From Fidelibacterota bacterium (GTDB taxonomy: Bacteria; Fidelibacterota; Marinisomatia; Marinisomatales; UBA1611), in the NCBI GenBank assembly GCA_018658715.1, contig JABHUQ010000084.1, positions 1-64,000 of the forward strand: 64,000 nt of DNA, in the 5' to 3' direction. The first letter of the stretch is position 1. Every line of letters starts with the position of its first letter. The translations under genes were made by a program, and so were the position numbers. Below the pieces are notes generated by a model, which saw only the letters and a program-made list of their open reading frames with translations, was not told the origin of the DNA and made no database searches. Positions 41,612 through 51,333 of this stretch are shown one piece after another.

Positions 41612-42544
41612 ATGAAATATTTTTCAAGATTTACAATCATAACCACTCTATTAACCTACATCTTGATATTTGTTGGCGGCTTAGTTCGTGTTTCAGGTGC
41701 AGGAATGGGTTGTCCCGATTGGCCAAAATGTTTTGGTCGATGGATTCCACCAACGCACCTTGACCAACTACCCGCTCATATTGATCCAGCTCAATTTAAT
41801 ATTGTATTAGCATGGATTGAATATTCTAATCGATTAGTGGGTGTTATCATTGGACTCATGGTTACAGCCACATTAATTCTAGCGTATAGATATTATAAAA
41901 ATGAAAAAAAAGTATTAACCCCCATATTTCTTTCTTTCATTTTAGTGGGCCTTGTTGGATGGCAAGGAAGTCAAGTTGTTGGGACAGTTCTTAATCCTGT
42001 GACTGTTTCATTACATATGGTACTCGCTTTATTTGCAATATCCTTTTTAATAATTGGGACACAAAATGCGTATTACTTAACATATCCTACTGATGAAAAA
42101 GATAGTTATTATCCATGTAAAATGAAATACGGATTCTGGGCTATGGGAATTGTATTATTTTTAGAAATTATTTTGGGGACAGAATTAAGAGCTGGATTGG
42201 AAATGGTTCGGAAAGATAATCCGCTTGTAGAGAGTGTATTATTACTTAAAATGTTAGGACCTTTTAAATATATCCATACAGTCTTGGGTGTAACGCTTGC
42301 AGGTGTATCTTGGTGGATTTGGTATTATTTTACGCAGAAAAGTGAAAATGCATCAATTACAACAAAACGAGCAAGTTTAGCCATAATGGGATTAGTAATG
42401 ATTCAAATTGTCGTGGGCGAATTAATGGTATTTTCTAGCGTAAATCCAATTTACCAATTATTTCATATGTGGAGTGCAACTTGGATATTGGGCCTTCTTA
42501 TAGTTGAATACGGAGCGTGGAAACGGTCGGGAGATTTAAATTGA
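41612..42544 (+). CDS. ctaA: Heme A synthase (COX15/CtaA)
   Basis: 310 residues with eight TM helices. Family motifs: GGLVRVSGAGMGCPDWPKCFG near the N-terminus, EYSNRLVGVIIGL (heme-ligand region), SLHMVLALF, KYIHTVLGV and LFHMWSATWILG. It oxidises the C8 methyl of heme O to the formyl group of heme A for the aa3-type oxidases here. The start of the downstream SCO gene overlaps its stop. It is divergent from the bc operon. Confidence 0.94.
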   Translation: MKYFSRFTIITTLLTYILIFVGGLVRVSGAGMGCPDWPKCFGRWIPPTHLDQLPAHIDPAQFNIVLAWIEYSNRLVGVIIGLMVTATLILAYRYYKNEKKVLTPIFLSFILVGLVGWQGSQVVGTVLNPVTVSLHMVLALFAISFLIIGTQNAYYLTYPTDEKDSYYPCKMKYGFWAMGIVLFLEIILGTELRAGLEMVRKDNPLVESVLLLKMLGPFKYIHTVLGVTLAGVSWWIWYYFTQKSENASITTKRASLAIMGLVMIQIVVGELMVFSSVNPIYQLFHMWSATWILGLLIVEYGAWKRSGDLN

Positions 42545-43140
42545 AAAAAGAATCTATCCTATTATCTATAATCATGGTGCTTGGTCTAATGGTCATTGGG
42601 GCAACGTGGGTTGTTAAACAAGCATCTAAAGCACAATTATCATCTATTCCTGTATTAAATAAAGTGCCATCTTTTGTAGCAACATCTCACTTAGGTAAAC
42701 CATTTACTGAAAATGACCTTTTAGCAAAAATCACTATAGTTGACTTTATGTTTACACAATGTACAGGTCCGTGTCCCATTATGTCCTCAAATATGAAAAA
42801 CCTATATGATCAATATTTGAATGTGGACCAAGTTCAATTTGTTTCCATTACAGTAGATCCAACAAATGATAATATTGAAACATTGGCAGCTTATGCTGAT
42901 GTCCATCAAGTTACGGATCATCGGTGGCAATTTTTACGAGCTGATAGTCCTAAGGTAGAAGAATTAAGTCAAAATGGATTTAAGTTATACGCAAAGGAGC
43001 TTCCTGTCGGTCATGCCATCAAATTCGTATTGGTTGATGATAAGGGATATATTCGCCAATATTATGATGGTTTAGAAGAAGCCAGTATTGCTATCTTGCG
43101 TACTCATATTAATGAATTAGTGAAAGATTTGAACTCTTAA
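42541..43140 (+). CDS. SCO1/SenC copper chaperone for CuA
   Basis: 199 residues from TTG 42541, which overlaps the ctaA stop (TTGA) and has GGGAG about 7 bases upstream; the frame is open to 42517 within ctaA. N-terminal TM anchor (ILLSIIMVLGLMVIGATWVV), then a thioredoxin-like domain with the copper pair in TQCTGPCPIMS and the distal ligand His in PVGHAIKFVLVDD. It inserts copper into CuA of subunit II. It is the canonical member of three SCO-type proteins in this window and is coupled to ctaB (TAATG). Confidence 0.92.
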   Translation: MKKESILLSIIMVLGLMVIGATWVVKQASKAQLSSIPVLNKVPSFVATSHLGKPFTENDLLAKITIVDFMFTQCTGPCPIMSSNMKNLYDQYLNVDQVQFVSITVDPTNDNIETLAAYADVHQVTDHRWQFLRADSPKVEELSQNGFKLYAKELPVGHAIKFVLVDDKGYIRQYYDGLEEASIAILRTHINELVKDLNS

Positions 43141-44021
43141 TGGAAAAAGAATACAAACCAGCACCAACGCGATTTAGCGCATATGTGGAATTAACAAAAC
43201 CTCGTATAACTCTATTAGTTGTTATTACAACTGCATTAGGTTTTTATTTGGGCGGACGTGGATTTAATGCTTTATTTCCACTTATATCTGTTTTATTTGG
43301 AACAGGTCTTGTTTCTTCTGGGGCAGGAGCAATAAATCATTATATGGAGCGAGAAACTGATTGTCTTATGATTCGCACTCGTAATCGTCCTATTCCTGCA
43401 GGAATCCTACAAGCTGAAAAAGTATTTTGGTTTGGGTTTATATTAATATTTTCTGGTGTATTTGTTCTTCTGTCTTTTGTCAATTTATTAACTTCCTTTA
43501 TGGCTTTATTAACAGCTTTTCTTTACATATTTGTTTACACACCATTAAAAAAGGTAACTTGGTTGAATACATCAATTGGAGCTATACCAGGTTCGATTCC
43601 ACCTTTGGGAGGATGGGTCGCCGCCACAGGACAATTAGATCAGGCGGCTTGGGCTTTATTTGCCATTATGTATTTATGGCAACATCCCCATTTTTATGCC
43701 ATTGCACAATTATGTAAACAAGATTATGCTCGAGCCGGTTTACAAATGTTGCCTGTATTAGAAGATTCCCTAAAAAGAACAAATCGACAAATATTATGGC
43801 ATTCCGCATTATTGATACCCATTTCGGTTTTGCCATCCTTATTGGGTATCTCAGGGTCTGTCTACTTTTTAGGTGCTGGTATAATGAGTATTGGATATAT
43901 GATGGCCGGCTTACCTCTATTTCAAAGAGATCAACTAAAGCGGGCTAAATTTTTATTAAAAGCATCTGTCATTTATTTACCCGCACTTTTTGCACTTATC
44001 ATTATTGATTTAGCTTACTAA
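43140..44021 (+). CDS. ctaB: Protoheme IX farnesyltransferase (heme O synthase, CtaB)
   Basis: 293 residues, nine TM helices of the UbiA prenyltransferase family. The first Asp-rich motif lies in NHYMERETDCLMIRTRNRPIP, and the second region in LWQHPHFYAIAQLCKQDYARAGLQMLP. It starts ELTKPRITLLVVITTALGFYLGG as usual. It adds farnesyl to heme B to make heme O, the substrate of CtaA. It overlaps the SCO stop by one base and is followed by the DUF420 gene after 12 bases. Confidence 0.95.
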   Translation: MEKEYKPAPTRFSAYVELTKPRITLLVVITTALGFYLGGRGFNALFPLISVLFGTGLVSSGAGAINHYMERETDCLMIRTRNRPIPAGILQAEKVFWFGFILIFSGVFVLLSFVNLLTSFMALLTAFLYIFVYTPLKKVTWLNTSIGAIPGSIPPLGGWVAATGQLDQAAWALFAIMYLWQHPHFYAIAQLCKQDYARAGLQMLPVLEDSLKRTNRQILWHSALLIPISVLPSLLGISGSVYFLGAGIMSIGYMMAGLPLFQRDQLKRAKFLLKASVIYLPALFALIIIDLAY

Positions 44022-44033
44022 CACTATACTCAA

Positions 44034-44552
44034 ATGGGAAAAAATGATCAATTCTGGCTAAGGATTATTTATATCCTGTCGGCTATTCTAACCTTTGCAG
44101 TTGCTTTTTTAATCTTAGGCCCTAGGCCCGAAGGATTAGAAGGAGATGTTGATGTTTCTGGTTTACCAAAAGTGAATGCCATGTTAAATGGGTTTACAAC
44201 ACTTTTACTCATTGTAGCTTATGTGTTAATTCAGAAACAAAAAATTGAGTGGCATAAAAAAGTCATGTTATTATCCTTTGGAACATCGTCGGCTTTTTTA
44301 GTTTCTTACGTGATTTACCATTGGTTTAAAAGTGGCCCTAAATTGTATACAGGAGATTATACAGGGTATTACTACTTTATATTATTTAGTCATATTGTTT
44401 TAGCTACAGTTATTATTCCCATGGCATTAATTACATTATATCGTGGATGGAATAATCAATTAAGCAAACATAAAACGATTGCTAGAATAACACTCCCACT
44501 ATGGTTATATGTTTCAGTAACTGGCGTTATAATTTATCAGATGTTGTACTAA
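44034..44552 (+). CDS. DUF420 membrane protein (CtaM-like oxidase assembly factor)
   Basis: 172 residues with five TM helices and conserved His residues at helix ends (KIEWHKKVML, YVIYHWFKSG, FSHIVLATVIIPM, LSKHKTIARITLPLWLYVSVTGVIIY). This is the DUF420 pattern, whose members (YozB/CtaM in Firmicutes) are needed for aa3/caa3 oxidase assembly. It is last in the ctaA-SCO-ctaB operon, the usual context for the family. Confidence 0.85.
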   Translation: MGKNDQFWLRIIYILSAILTFAVAFLILGPRPEGLEGDVDVSGLPKVNAMLNGFTTLLLIVAYVLIQKQKIEWHKKVMLLSFGTSSAFLVSYVIYHWFKSGPKLYTGDYTGYYYFILFSHIVLATVIIPMALITLYRGWNNQLSKHKTIARITLPLWLYVSVTGVIIYQMLY

Positions 44553-44553
44553 C

Positions 44554-44584
44554 GGCTTCACTTGCAAGCGCATTCGGTGAAGCC
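44554..44584. repeat. GC-rich inverted repeat downstream of the DUF420 gene
   Basis: GGCTTCAC (44554-44561), a 15-base loop, GTGAAGCC (44577-44584): a perfect 8-base inverted repeat starting 2 bases after the stop codon. A weaker dyad, GGCGCGAT...ATATCGCC, follows. There is no T run, so it is not a classical terminator. It may be a transcript-end or Rho-linked structure. Its GC content is well above that of its surroundings. Confidence 0.5.
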
Positions 44585-44672
44585 AATTTGGCGCGATCGA
44601 AATATCGCCATTCTCAGAAACATGCATCAAGTCAGTAAACCCAAACTTTTATTCAAATAGTCGTCTCAGTTA

Positions 44673-47600
44673 TTATTGGATGTATTTAACCAATCCACCA
44701 TATTCTGGATCAATTTGAAATCCCATTTTATAAAAGAATTTTTCATGGAAAAATCCGACTGTTGCATGAGTAATACCTCGGGCATTTAGGCGATTAAAAC
44801 ATTCGTCCATTAATTTCTTACTTAGGTTATTCCCTTGGAAAGCTTTTTTGAGAACAACCCATTCAATATGTACATGTGTTGATGATAAGTTTTTCCAGAA
44901 TACGCCTCCAGCTAATTGATTTTTCTTATCAAAAATAAATAAAAATTCATGATTAGCTTGGAAAATTGCATTCAAATCTGCTTCCATTAATACAGAATGA
45001 TATTTAGCAATTTCCTTAGGTTTAAATGGAGGTCGAACTCGATATAATTGATGATTCGTATCTTCAACTTGTACTACAAGATCCAATTTTTCCGTTTCAC
45101 CCATTTCTAATGATACTAATTCAATATAATCTCCAGATTTAAGGTTTTTATAGAGCATTTTAGCCAGAAAATATTCTTCATCTTCTGAAAGTTTAATTTC
45201 ATTTTTAATATATTGAATGCGTTGAGCAATTGACATGGGGTCCATTTTTTTATTACGAAGATTTTGAATGATTTCTTTAAAGGCTTCTATTAATTCTTTA
45301 GAAGATTGTTTAAAACAGGTCATCATAAAAAAGCGTACGCGTGTTTCAGGATAATCTTCAATAAGTGTATCTAAATGGTAGTCTTGATATAATTCTTCCA
45401 ATATAGACGAACGGGCACTTCGAGTTGCGTTTGTATTGAGCTCAAGCCAACGTTCATATCGAAGGGATGCAAACACAACTGGTTTTGTTAAAACACCCAT
45501 TTCTTTGGTTTCTGTAATAAATTGCTGAATACGATCTGCGGTACAATCTAATTTTTCAAAAGATTTTCGTGTGGATTTATTATCCAAAGCAAGAATCAAT
45601 TCTTCAAGCATTGGAATTCCGTGATTAACAGAGGCTACTCGTAGAGTACATGTGAAAATAATTTCCCAATCAGCCATTCTCTTTAAACCTGGAAATTGTT
45701 TTTCTGTCTCTAAAATAAATTGCTGGAAAAGCGTTAAATAAAGATTGGAAATTGATTGCTCAGGTTCACGATCTGAGATGGAAATTAATCGTCGTCCGCG
45801 AGAATAATCATGTTCGGGAATGATTAAATTTCGTGGTGATGGATTTTTAATATTTAGCGTATAATGTGATCGGCTCCAGAATTCTAAATATGTGTAAATA
45901 CCATTCCACATAAAATGTAGCCAACGCATTTGCCATCGATCTTCAGCACGTTTGTTTTGAATCTCAAGGCAGTTTCTTTCTAAATATTGATAAAGAGTTT
46001 CACCCGAAATATATTCTTCAGTATACACATCAAATTCAGGCCAATATCCACCAAAATCTTCCACCAGTTTATCATCTTTGTATGCAGACCCCATAAGAAT
46101 CAGCCATCGTGTTTCATCTTCTAGAAAGGATCGATCCAATTGCTCATTCACATTGATGACAAAATTATGAATTCCCAATGTGCGAGTTCGCACTAAGATT
46201 CTAAAAACACTTTTTCCATGCCTAGATCCTAAATGGGTAACCCAAATGCCTTTTAACGGAATATCATCTAATTGAATTAAACAATGGTTCGAAAAGATAA
46301 ATAAAGCCTCTCGTAATAGAGTCGTTCCCATAAAGGCATGTAAAATATGTTCTTTATGTTTTTGGCGTACATTATTATCAAAATCTAATACCTGTCCCCA
46401 TGAATATTCCTGTCCTGATTCTCTATCTACAGATAAAGTAGACACCGGTCCGAGCCACCGTCTAAATCCATTAATTAATGCAAAATGTGATTTTAGTGCT
46501 GTGGATCGTATTCTGTTTGGCACATTTGCGATTTGCCACCATGATAATTCTGCACGAGCCCAAGAAAAACCGGTTGGATGTTTACTACCAAAATCTGATA
46601 CCATGAGTAATAATGTTTGGAGAAAACCAAGTCCAATAGAATCTAAATCATTTAATTGATTCCGATATTCATATAAAGCCCGAATGATACTTTTATAATG
46701 GGGTTCATTCATACGTTTAGACTGTATAGAAAATCCTGTAGATACATTATGTATCCGGAAAGCATAAAAAGCATCTTTCAATAATTCGAAAAACATATCA
46801 CCAGATAATAATGGCAAAAGAATTTCAATCATTTCAATTTTAAAACGAGGATTTGGATGATTAAAATATTGGATACATGTTTCCCGAATTAATTGTTTCC
46901 ATTGAGTATTTGCATGGTCTATTAACTCCCTTAGTGGTTTGAAACATGTTTTATCTCCACGAATGTAGGCTTGAATCAAATAATGGAATTCTTTTAATTG
47001 CGTGAGCCCTTTATCTAATTCTTTTTGCAGAAATTCATCACGTTCAAATAAAGGTTGATTAGCAATAACATGGATGCCATGATAATTATCAAATTCTCTT
47101 AATCTAAATAATAAATCGCCACAAAAAGATACGAATGATTCATTCCCTAGCCATAAATGTGGACTTTTGATAAAAGGTTGAAAATCGAAGAAGGAATCTT
47201 CAATTTCATATTGAAATTCACCAATTTGAATATTGTTTTCATCCCAAGTAAAAGATAAGTCTCCATGTTTGGATTGAGTCTTTAGATAACCACCATCCCA
47301 AGATATCGTGGTCCTTGGAATACCAAGTTCTCTTAATAGCCAAATAGGGATTCTTATTTCATTCTTTCCATGATAAACATTGATATAATTTTTTTGATAC
47401 ATGGGTACAATGACATCATCAAAATTTTCTAACACTTTTTTCCGGTTAAAGGAATTCTTATTTGTTAATTCTCCATAATCTTTACTGAAATCTCTTTGAA
47501 TGACTGCAAAATTGACGATGCGTTCAAAAGATGATAGAAAACTATTTACAGATAAAATTAAAGAACTGAAATAATGTCGTATATCGTCAGGTGAAGCTTG

Positions 47601-49253
47601 ATCAAATTTAAAAAATGTATTTTTAGTATCTGGGAAAATGAGAACGGTATTGAATTCTTGACCATCACCAACGACAAAAATTGATTTTATTGATTCAAAA
47701 TCTTGGAATAGATTCTCAATTTTTTGTGGCGCAATTGTCTGTCCACGGCTATTCTTATAAATATCCTTTTTCCTATCGACAATGAAAAAGTGACCATTAT
47801 TTTCTTCAAAAATATCTCCAGTGTGAAAGTATCCATTCTTTAATAATGGTGTTTCATTTTTTCCGAAATATCCAATTGAAATGTATTCACCACGTAACAG
47901 AAGTTCATTGTCTTCTGCTAATGTCATTTCAATGCCAGGTAAAGATTTTCCCACAGAGTCTGGTGCATAATCATTGGGAGGTGTCATAGATATTCCTCCC
48001 GAAGCTTCTGTCATACCATACCCACTCATTAAATGAATACCACGATCTTGGAAAAATGTGAAAATATCTGGATCTAAATATCCGGCTCCAGCAAGCCCCC
48101 ATTTTAGATGCCCACCAGTTATATCTTTCAGTATACCTAAAATTTGGTCGTCATTTAATTGGTTTGCATCCATCTTAGACTCAATCATATCATACAATTG
48201 AACCCATCGTTTTGGAATACTTATAAAGACGGAAGGTTTTGCTAGTCGAAATCCCTGAAGAATTGAATTAAAAGCTGGTGATTCAGAAAATGTATATGTG
48301 GCGCCCCAATAGATAGATCCCATTAATTCAAAAAATCTCCCAAATGTATGAAATAAAGGGAGATAGCATAAAAATACATCTGTATTACCTACTTCTGGTA
48401 GTGCCAAAGCTCGCGCAAATCGTTTTGAAACCATATTCATATTAGAAAATGAAATTCCTTTTGGAAAGTCTGTGGTGCCGGACGTATACAATACTGTTAC
48501 GGGCTCATCCACATTTATATCATTGAATTGATCAAATGTTCGAATGGGTTCTGATGCATGCACTAAATCAAGAAAAGATTCCCAGTGATATTTAGTGTTT
48601 ATAAATTGTTCTTTTCCAGATACTGCAATTATTTGAACGGATGGATGATCAGGGTAAATAGCATTCCACTTTTGTGCTGCACTTTCACTGCTAATAAATA
48701 AGTGTGTAATGCTAGAATGATTCAATGTATAGGATAAATGCTCTTGAGTAAAGTTTATGGGGATAGGAACAACTGTTATACCAGAAATAATACAAGCTAA
48801 ATCCACCATAGACGTTTTCACTTGGTTTGGAGAAAAAATGCCAATAATAATGGGATTATATGAAAGTGCATCAATAGAATCACTTATATGGCATATTTGA
48901 TTCCAAACCTGAGAATAAGAGAAAGAGTAAAGCTCATCTTTTTCAATAAACTGTAGTAAAGGTTTATCACCATATAAAAGCACTCGTTGTAGAAATAATT
49001 TTCCAAAGTGGAACTGACTTTTGCGAATCAACTTTACAATGATGTTGAACCATTCATTATAATCATTTTGATCCGAAAAAAGGAGAGCAATGGCTGAATG
49101 GTGACATTTGTCTAGGAAAAAATAAATATCTTCAGATCGAACATCTTTATCTAGAAGTTCATGAGCCAATTCAATTATAGATGACTTACTTTCGGTATTC
49201 AAATCTCTTGGACCAAATGCATTTGAAATTTGATCTTTCATGAGTATTCCCAT
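44673..49253 (-). CDS. Giant fusion: AMP-dependent acyl-CoA ligase, long unknown region, GNAT acetyltransferase
   Basis: 1526 residues (or 1522 from the second Met at 49241). Residues about 85-620 are an ANL-superfamily adenylation domain: YTSGTTDFPKG at 256-266, YLPLFHTFGRF, SGYGMTEASGGIS, GYFHTGDIFEENNGHFFIVDRKKD and the C-terminal lysine region NSRGQTIAPQKIEN. The last 90 residues are a GNAT N-acetyltransferase (HVHIEWVVLKKAFQGNNLSKKLMD, FFYKMGFQIDPEYGG). About 800 residues between are helical and unrecognised; one part (FDVYTEEYISGETLYQYLER, then NIKNPSPRNLIIPEHD and RLISISDRE) resembles a degenerate kinase/phosphotransferase fold. Cytoplasmic, single gene. The substrate is unknown; ligation of an acyl group coupled to acetyl transfer is a guess. 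Confidence 0.85.
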   Translation of the reverse strand: MGILMKDQISNAFGPRDLNTESKSSIIELAHELLDKDVRSEDIYFFLDKCHHSAIALLFSDQNDYNEWFNIIVKLIRKSQFHFGKLFLQRVLLYGDKPLLQFIEKDELYSFSYSQVWNQICHISDSIDALSYNPIIIGIFSPNQVKTSMVDLACIISGITVVPIPINFTQEHLSYTLNHSSITHLFISSESAAQKWNAIYPDHPSVQIIAVSGKEQFINTKYHWESFLDLVHASEPIRTFDQFNDINVDEPVTVLYTSGTTDFPKGISFSNMNMVSKRFARALALPEVGNTDVFLCYLPLFHTFGRFFELMGSIYWGATYTFSESPAFNSILQGFRLAKPSVFISIPKRWVQLYDMIESKMDANQLNDDQILGILKDITGGHLKWGLAGAGYLDPDIFTFFQDRGIHLMSGYGMTEASGGISMTPPNDYAPDSVGKSLPGIEMTLAEDNELLLRGEYISIGYFGKNETPLLKNGYFHTGDIFEENNGHFFIVDRKKDIYKNSRGQTIAPQKIENLFQDFESIKSIFVVGDGQEFNTVLIFPDTKNTFFKFDQASPDDIRHYFSSLILSVNSFLSSFERIVNFAVIQRDFSKDYGELTNKNSFNRKKVLENFDDVIVPMYQKNYINVYHGKNEIRIPIWLLRELGIPRTTISWDGGYLKTQSKHGDLSFTWDENNIQIGEFQYEIEDSFFDFQPFIKSPHLWLGNESFVSFCGDLLFRLREFDNYHGIHVIANQPLFERDEFLQKELDKGLTQLKEFHYLIQAYIRGDKTCFKPLRELIDHANTQWKQLIRETCIQYFNHPNPRFKIEMIEILLPLLSGDMFFELLKDAFYAFRIHNVSTGFSIQSKRMNEPHYKSIIRALYEYRNQLNDLDSIGLGFLQTLLLMVSDFGSKHPTGFSWARAELSWWQIANVPNRIRSTALKSHFALINGFRRWLGPVSTLSVDRESGQEYSWGQVLDFDNNVRQKHKEHILHAFMGTTLLREALFIFSNHCLIQLDDIPLKGIWVTHLGSRHGKSVFRILVRTRTLGIHNFVINVNEQLDRSFLEDETRWLILMGSAYKDDKLVEDFGGYWPEFDVYTEEYISGETLYQYLERNCLEIQNKRAEDRWQMRWLHFMWNGIYTYLEFWSRSHYTLNIKNPSPRNLIIPEHDYSRGRRLISISDREPEQSISNLYLTLFQQFILETEKQFPGLKRMADWEIIFTCTLRVASVNHGIPMLEELILALDNKSTRKSFEKLDCTADRIQQFITETKEMGVLTKPVVFASLRYERWLELNTNATRSARSSILEELYQDYHLDTLIEDYPETRVRFFMMTCFKQSSKELIEAFKEIIQNLRNKKMDPMSIAQRIQYIKNEIKLSEDEEYFLAKMLYKNLKSGDYIELVSLEMGETEKLDLVVQVEDTNHQLYRVRPPFKPKEIAKYHSVLMEADLNAIFQANHEFLFIFDKKNQLAGGVFWKNLSSTHVHIEWVVLKKAFQGNNLSKKLMDECFNRLNARGITHATVGFFHEKFFYKMGFQIDPEYGGLVKYIQ

Positions 49254-49434
49254 CTAATAAAGTTAGATAAAAGTATGTTCCAATCTTAATGAAACATGCG
49301 CCATCAAATTAATAAATTATATTTATGATTATACACCGCTATAAAAAATGCGATTGTCCCACCAATGAACTGCACTTAATTTCTCCCTGATACATACCAT
49401 ATGAATCAACAGAATAACATTCATCGATATAAAT

Positions 49435-51066
49435 ATGTCTGAGATCAGCCAACTCAAACAACGTATTTCCCAATTACAGGGAAGAATAGCCCATTTAAAT
49501 GAAATTGGCGTAGCACTTTCATCTGAAAAAAATACAGATAAACTTTTTGAAATGATTTTAGATGCAGGCCAAAAAATTACAAATGCAGATGGTCGTACTT
49601 TGTATATGAAGAATCAAGATGGAAATCTAGATTTCAAAATATTATTAAATGAATCTATGAAGACGCACTCAGGAGGCACATCAGGTGTGAAAATACCGTT
49701 TTATCCGGTCAAATTATGGTTAGATGAAGGTTCACCCAATCATGCTAATGTTTCAGCATATGTTGCATTAACAGGGAAAACGGTCCATATTGATGACGCT
49801 TATGAGGAAGATGGATTTGATTTTTCTGGTACAAAAGGGTTTGATCAAAAAACTGGTTTTAGATCAAAATCCTTTTTAACGGTTCCATTGAAAAACCATG
49901 AAGATGACATTATTGGTGTAATGCAACTCATTAATGCACGAGATAAAGATGGTAACGTCATTAACTTTTCGGATGAAATGCAGGCCCAGGTAGAATCCAT
50001 TGCTTCACAAGGAGCTGTTGCTTTAACCAATAAAAAACTTGTTGAAGAATTAAAAACTTTATTTGAAGCCTTCATAAAACTGATTGCTGTAGCTATTGAT
50101 AAAAAATCACCTTATACGGGTGGCCATTGTGAAAGAGTACCTATTATTACAATGATGCTTGCGGATGCTGTTGAAAAAACAGACTATGGAAAATATAAAG
50201 ATTTTTCAATGAATGATGATGAACGTTACGAATTATACATAGCCTCCTGGTTGCACGATTGCGGCAAAGTAGCCACCCCACCCCACATAGTAGATAAAGG
50301 TACAAAACTTGAAACAATTTATGATCGAATTGGGCTTATTAACACACGATTTGAAGTATTACGTCGCAATGCAAAAATCAAATACCTGGAACAAAAGGTA
50401 GGGTTATACGAAGCATCGGAACAAACAATTCAAAAAATTAAGGATGATTACGATTCACAATTAAAACAGATTGATGATGATCAAGCTTTTATTGAGCATG
50501 TGAATCATGGAGGCGAATTCATGGAAAAAAATCTTCAAGACAGAGTTTTAGATATTGCTAAATATCCCTATTCTGAGAATGGAATTGAAAAACCATTTCT
50601 AAGTGACGAAGAAGTTAATAATCTGAATATTCCTAAAGGAACCTTAACAGATGAAGAACGTACTATCATAAATGATCATATTGTTATTACTATCGATATG
50701 CTTCAAAAACTACCATACCCTAAACAATTAAAAAATGTACCTGAATTTGCGGGTGGACATCATGAAAAAATTGATGGAACAGGCTACCCAAAGGGACTTA
50801 AAGGTGACCAAATGTCAGTCCAGGCAAAAATGATGGCAATAGCCGATATTTATGAAGCATTAACAGCGGCGGATAGACCTTATAAAGATGGAAAAAAATT
50901 ATCTCAAGCTATGCGCATCATGGGGTATATGAAAAATGATTATCATATTGATCCTGATTTATTCGAAATTTTTGTGAAAGAAGGTATCTATAAAAAATAT
51001 GCAGGAGAATATGTAGATTCCGTTCAAATTGACCGAGTTCAAGAAGACGATTTCATCCTTTCTTAA
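49435..51066 (+). CDS. GAF - HD-GYP domain protein (putative cyclic di-GMP phosphodiesterase)
   Basis: 543 residues. A short N-terminal coiled coil (SQLKQRISQLQGRIAHL), GAF sensor domain (about 20-195, LTVPLKNHEDDIIGVMQLIN), then HD-GYP: His-Asp at 274-275 (WLHDCGKVATP), GGHHEKIDGTGYPKGLKG from about 440, and MMAIADIYEALTAADRPYK. An insert of roughly 120 residues, partly coiled-coil, splits the HD box from the DEERTIINDHI helix, so the domain is longer than usual. The family hydrolyses c-di-GMP or related dinucleotides. No membrane segment, so it is a cytosolic sensor. It abuts the 88-residue gene. Confidence 0.9.
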   Translation: MSEISQLKQRISQLQGRIAHLNEIGVALSSEKNTDKLFEMILDAGQKITNADGRTLYMKNQDGNLDFKILLNESMKTHSGGTSGVKIPFYPVKLWLDEGSPNHANVSAYVALTGKTVHIDDAYEEDGFDFSGTKGFDQKTGFRSKSFLTVPLKNHEDDIIGVMQLINARDKDGNVINFSDEMQAQVESIASQGAVALTNKKLVEELKTLFEAFIKLIAVAIDKKSPYTGGHCERVPIITMMLADAVEKTDYGKYKDFSMNDDERYELYIASWLHDCGKVATPPHIVDKGTKLETIYDRIGLINTRFEVLRRNAKIKYLEQKVGLYEASEQTIQKIKDDYDSQLKQIDDDQAFIEHVNHGGEFMEKNLQDRVLDIAKYPYSENGIEKPFLSDEEVNNLNIPKGTLTDEERTIINDHIVITIDMLQKLPYPKQLKNVPEFAGGHHEKIDGTGYPKGLKGDQMSVQAKMMAIADIYEALTAADRPYKDGKKLSQAMRIMGYMKNDYHIDPDLFEIFVKEGIYKKYAGEYVDSVQIDRVQEDDFILS

Positions 51067-51333
51067 ATGAAAAAACAGTCTATCATTTCAATGACTCGAA
51101 ATGAGGTAAAGGTGTACATTGAAGAAATCCAAAATGAATTACAAAGCCAACTTTCAAAAGGGAAAAATATAGATGAATTTCTGGATTCAACAGATTTATT
51201 GGATGAATTTGAAACAATCCTTCCAGATGGAGAATTCAGTATATTTGTTATTACCATTTTACATAATATTAAAAGAGAAGGAGTGTTGAATTCTATCCTT
51301 GATATGATAGAATTATCTCCCAACAAATCATGA
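51067..51333 (+). CDS. Small hypothetical helical protein
   Basis: 88 residues, beginning directly after the HD-GYP stop (TAA|ATG) and overlapping the next permease gene by 4 bases. Mostly helical and acidic (NEVKVYIEEIQNELQSQL, NIDEFLDSTDLLDEFETI), without TM or cofactor motif. Tight coupling on both sides suggests a partner of the HD-GYP protein, perhaps a small regulatory subunit. The family is not recognised. Confidence 0.7.
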   Translation: MKKQSIISMTRNEVKVYIEEIQNELQSQLSKGKNIDEFLDSTDLLDEFETILPDGEFSIFVITILHNIKREGVLNSILDMIELSPNKS

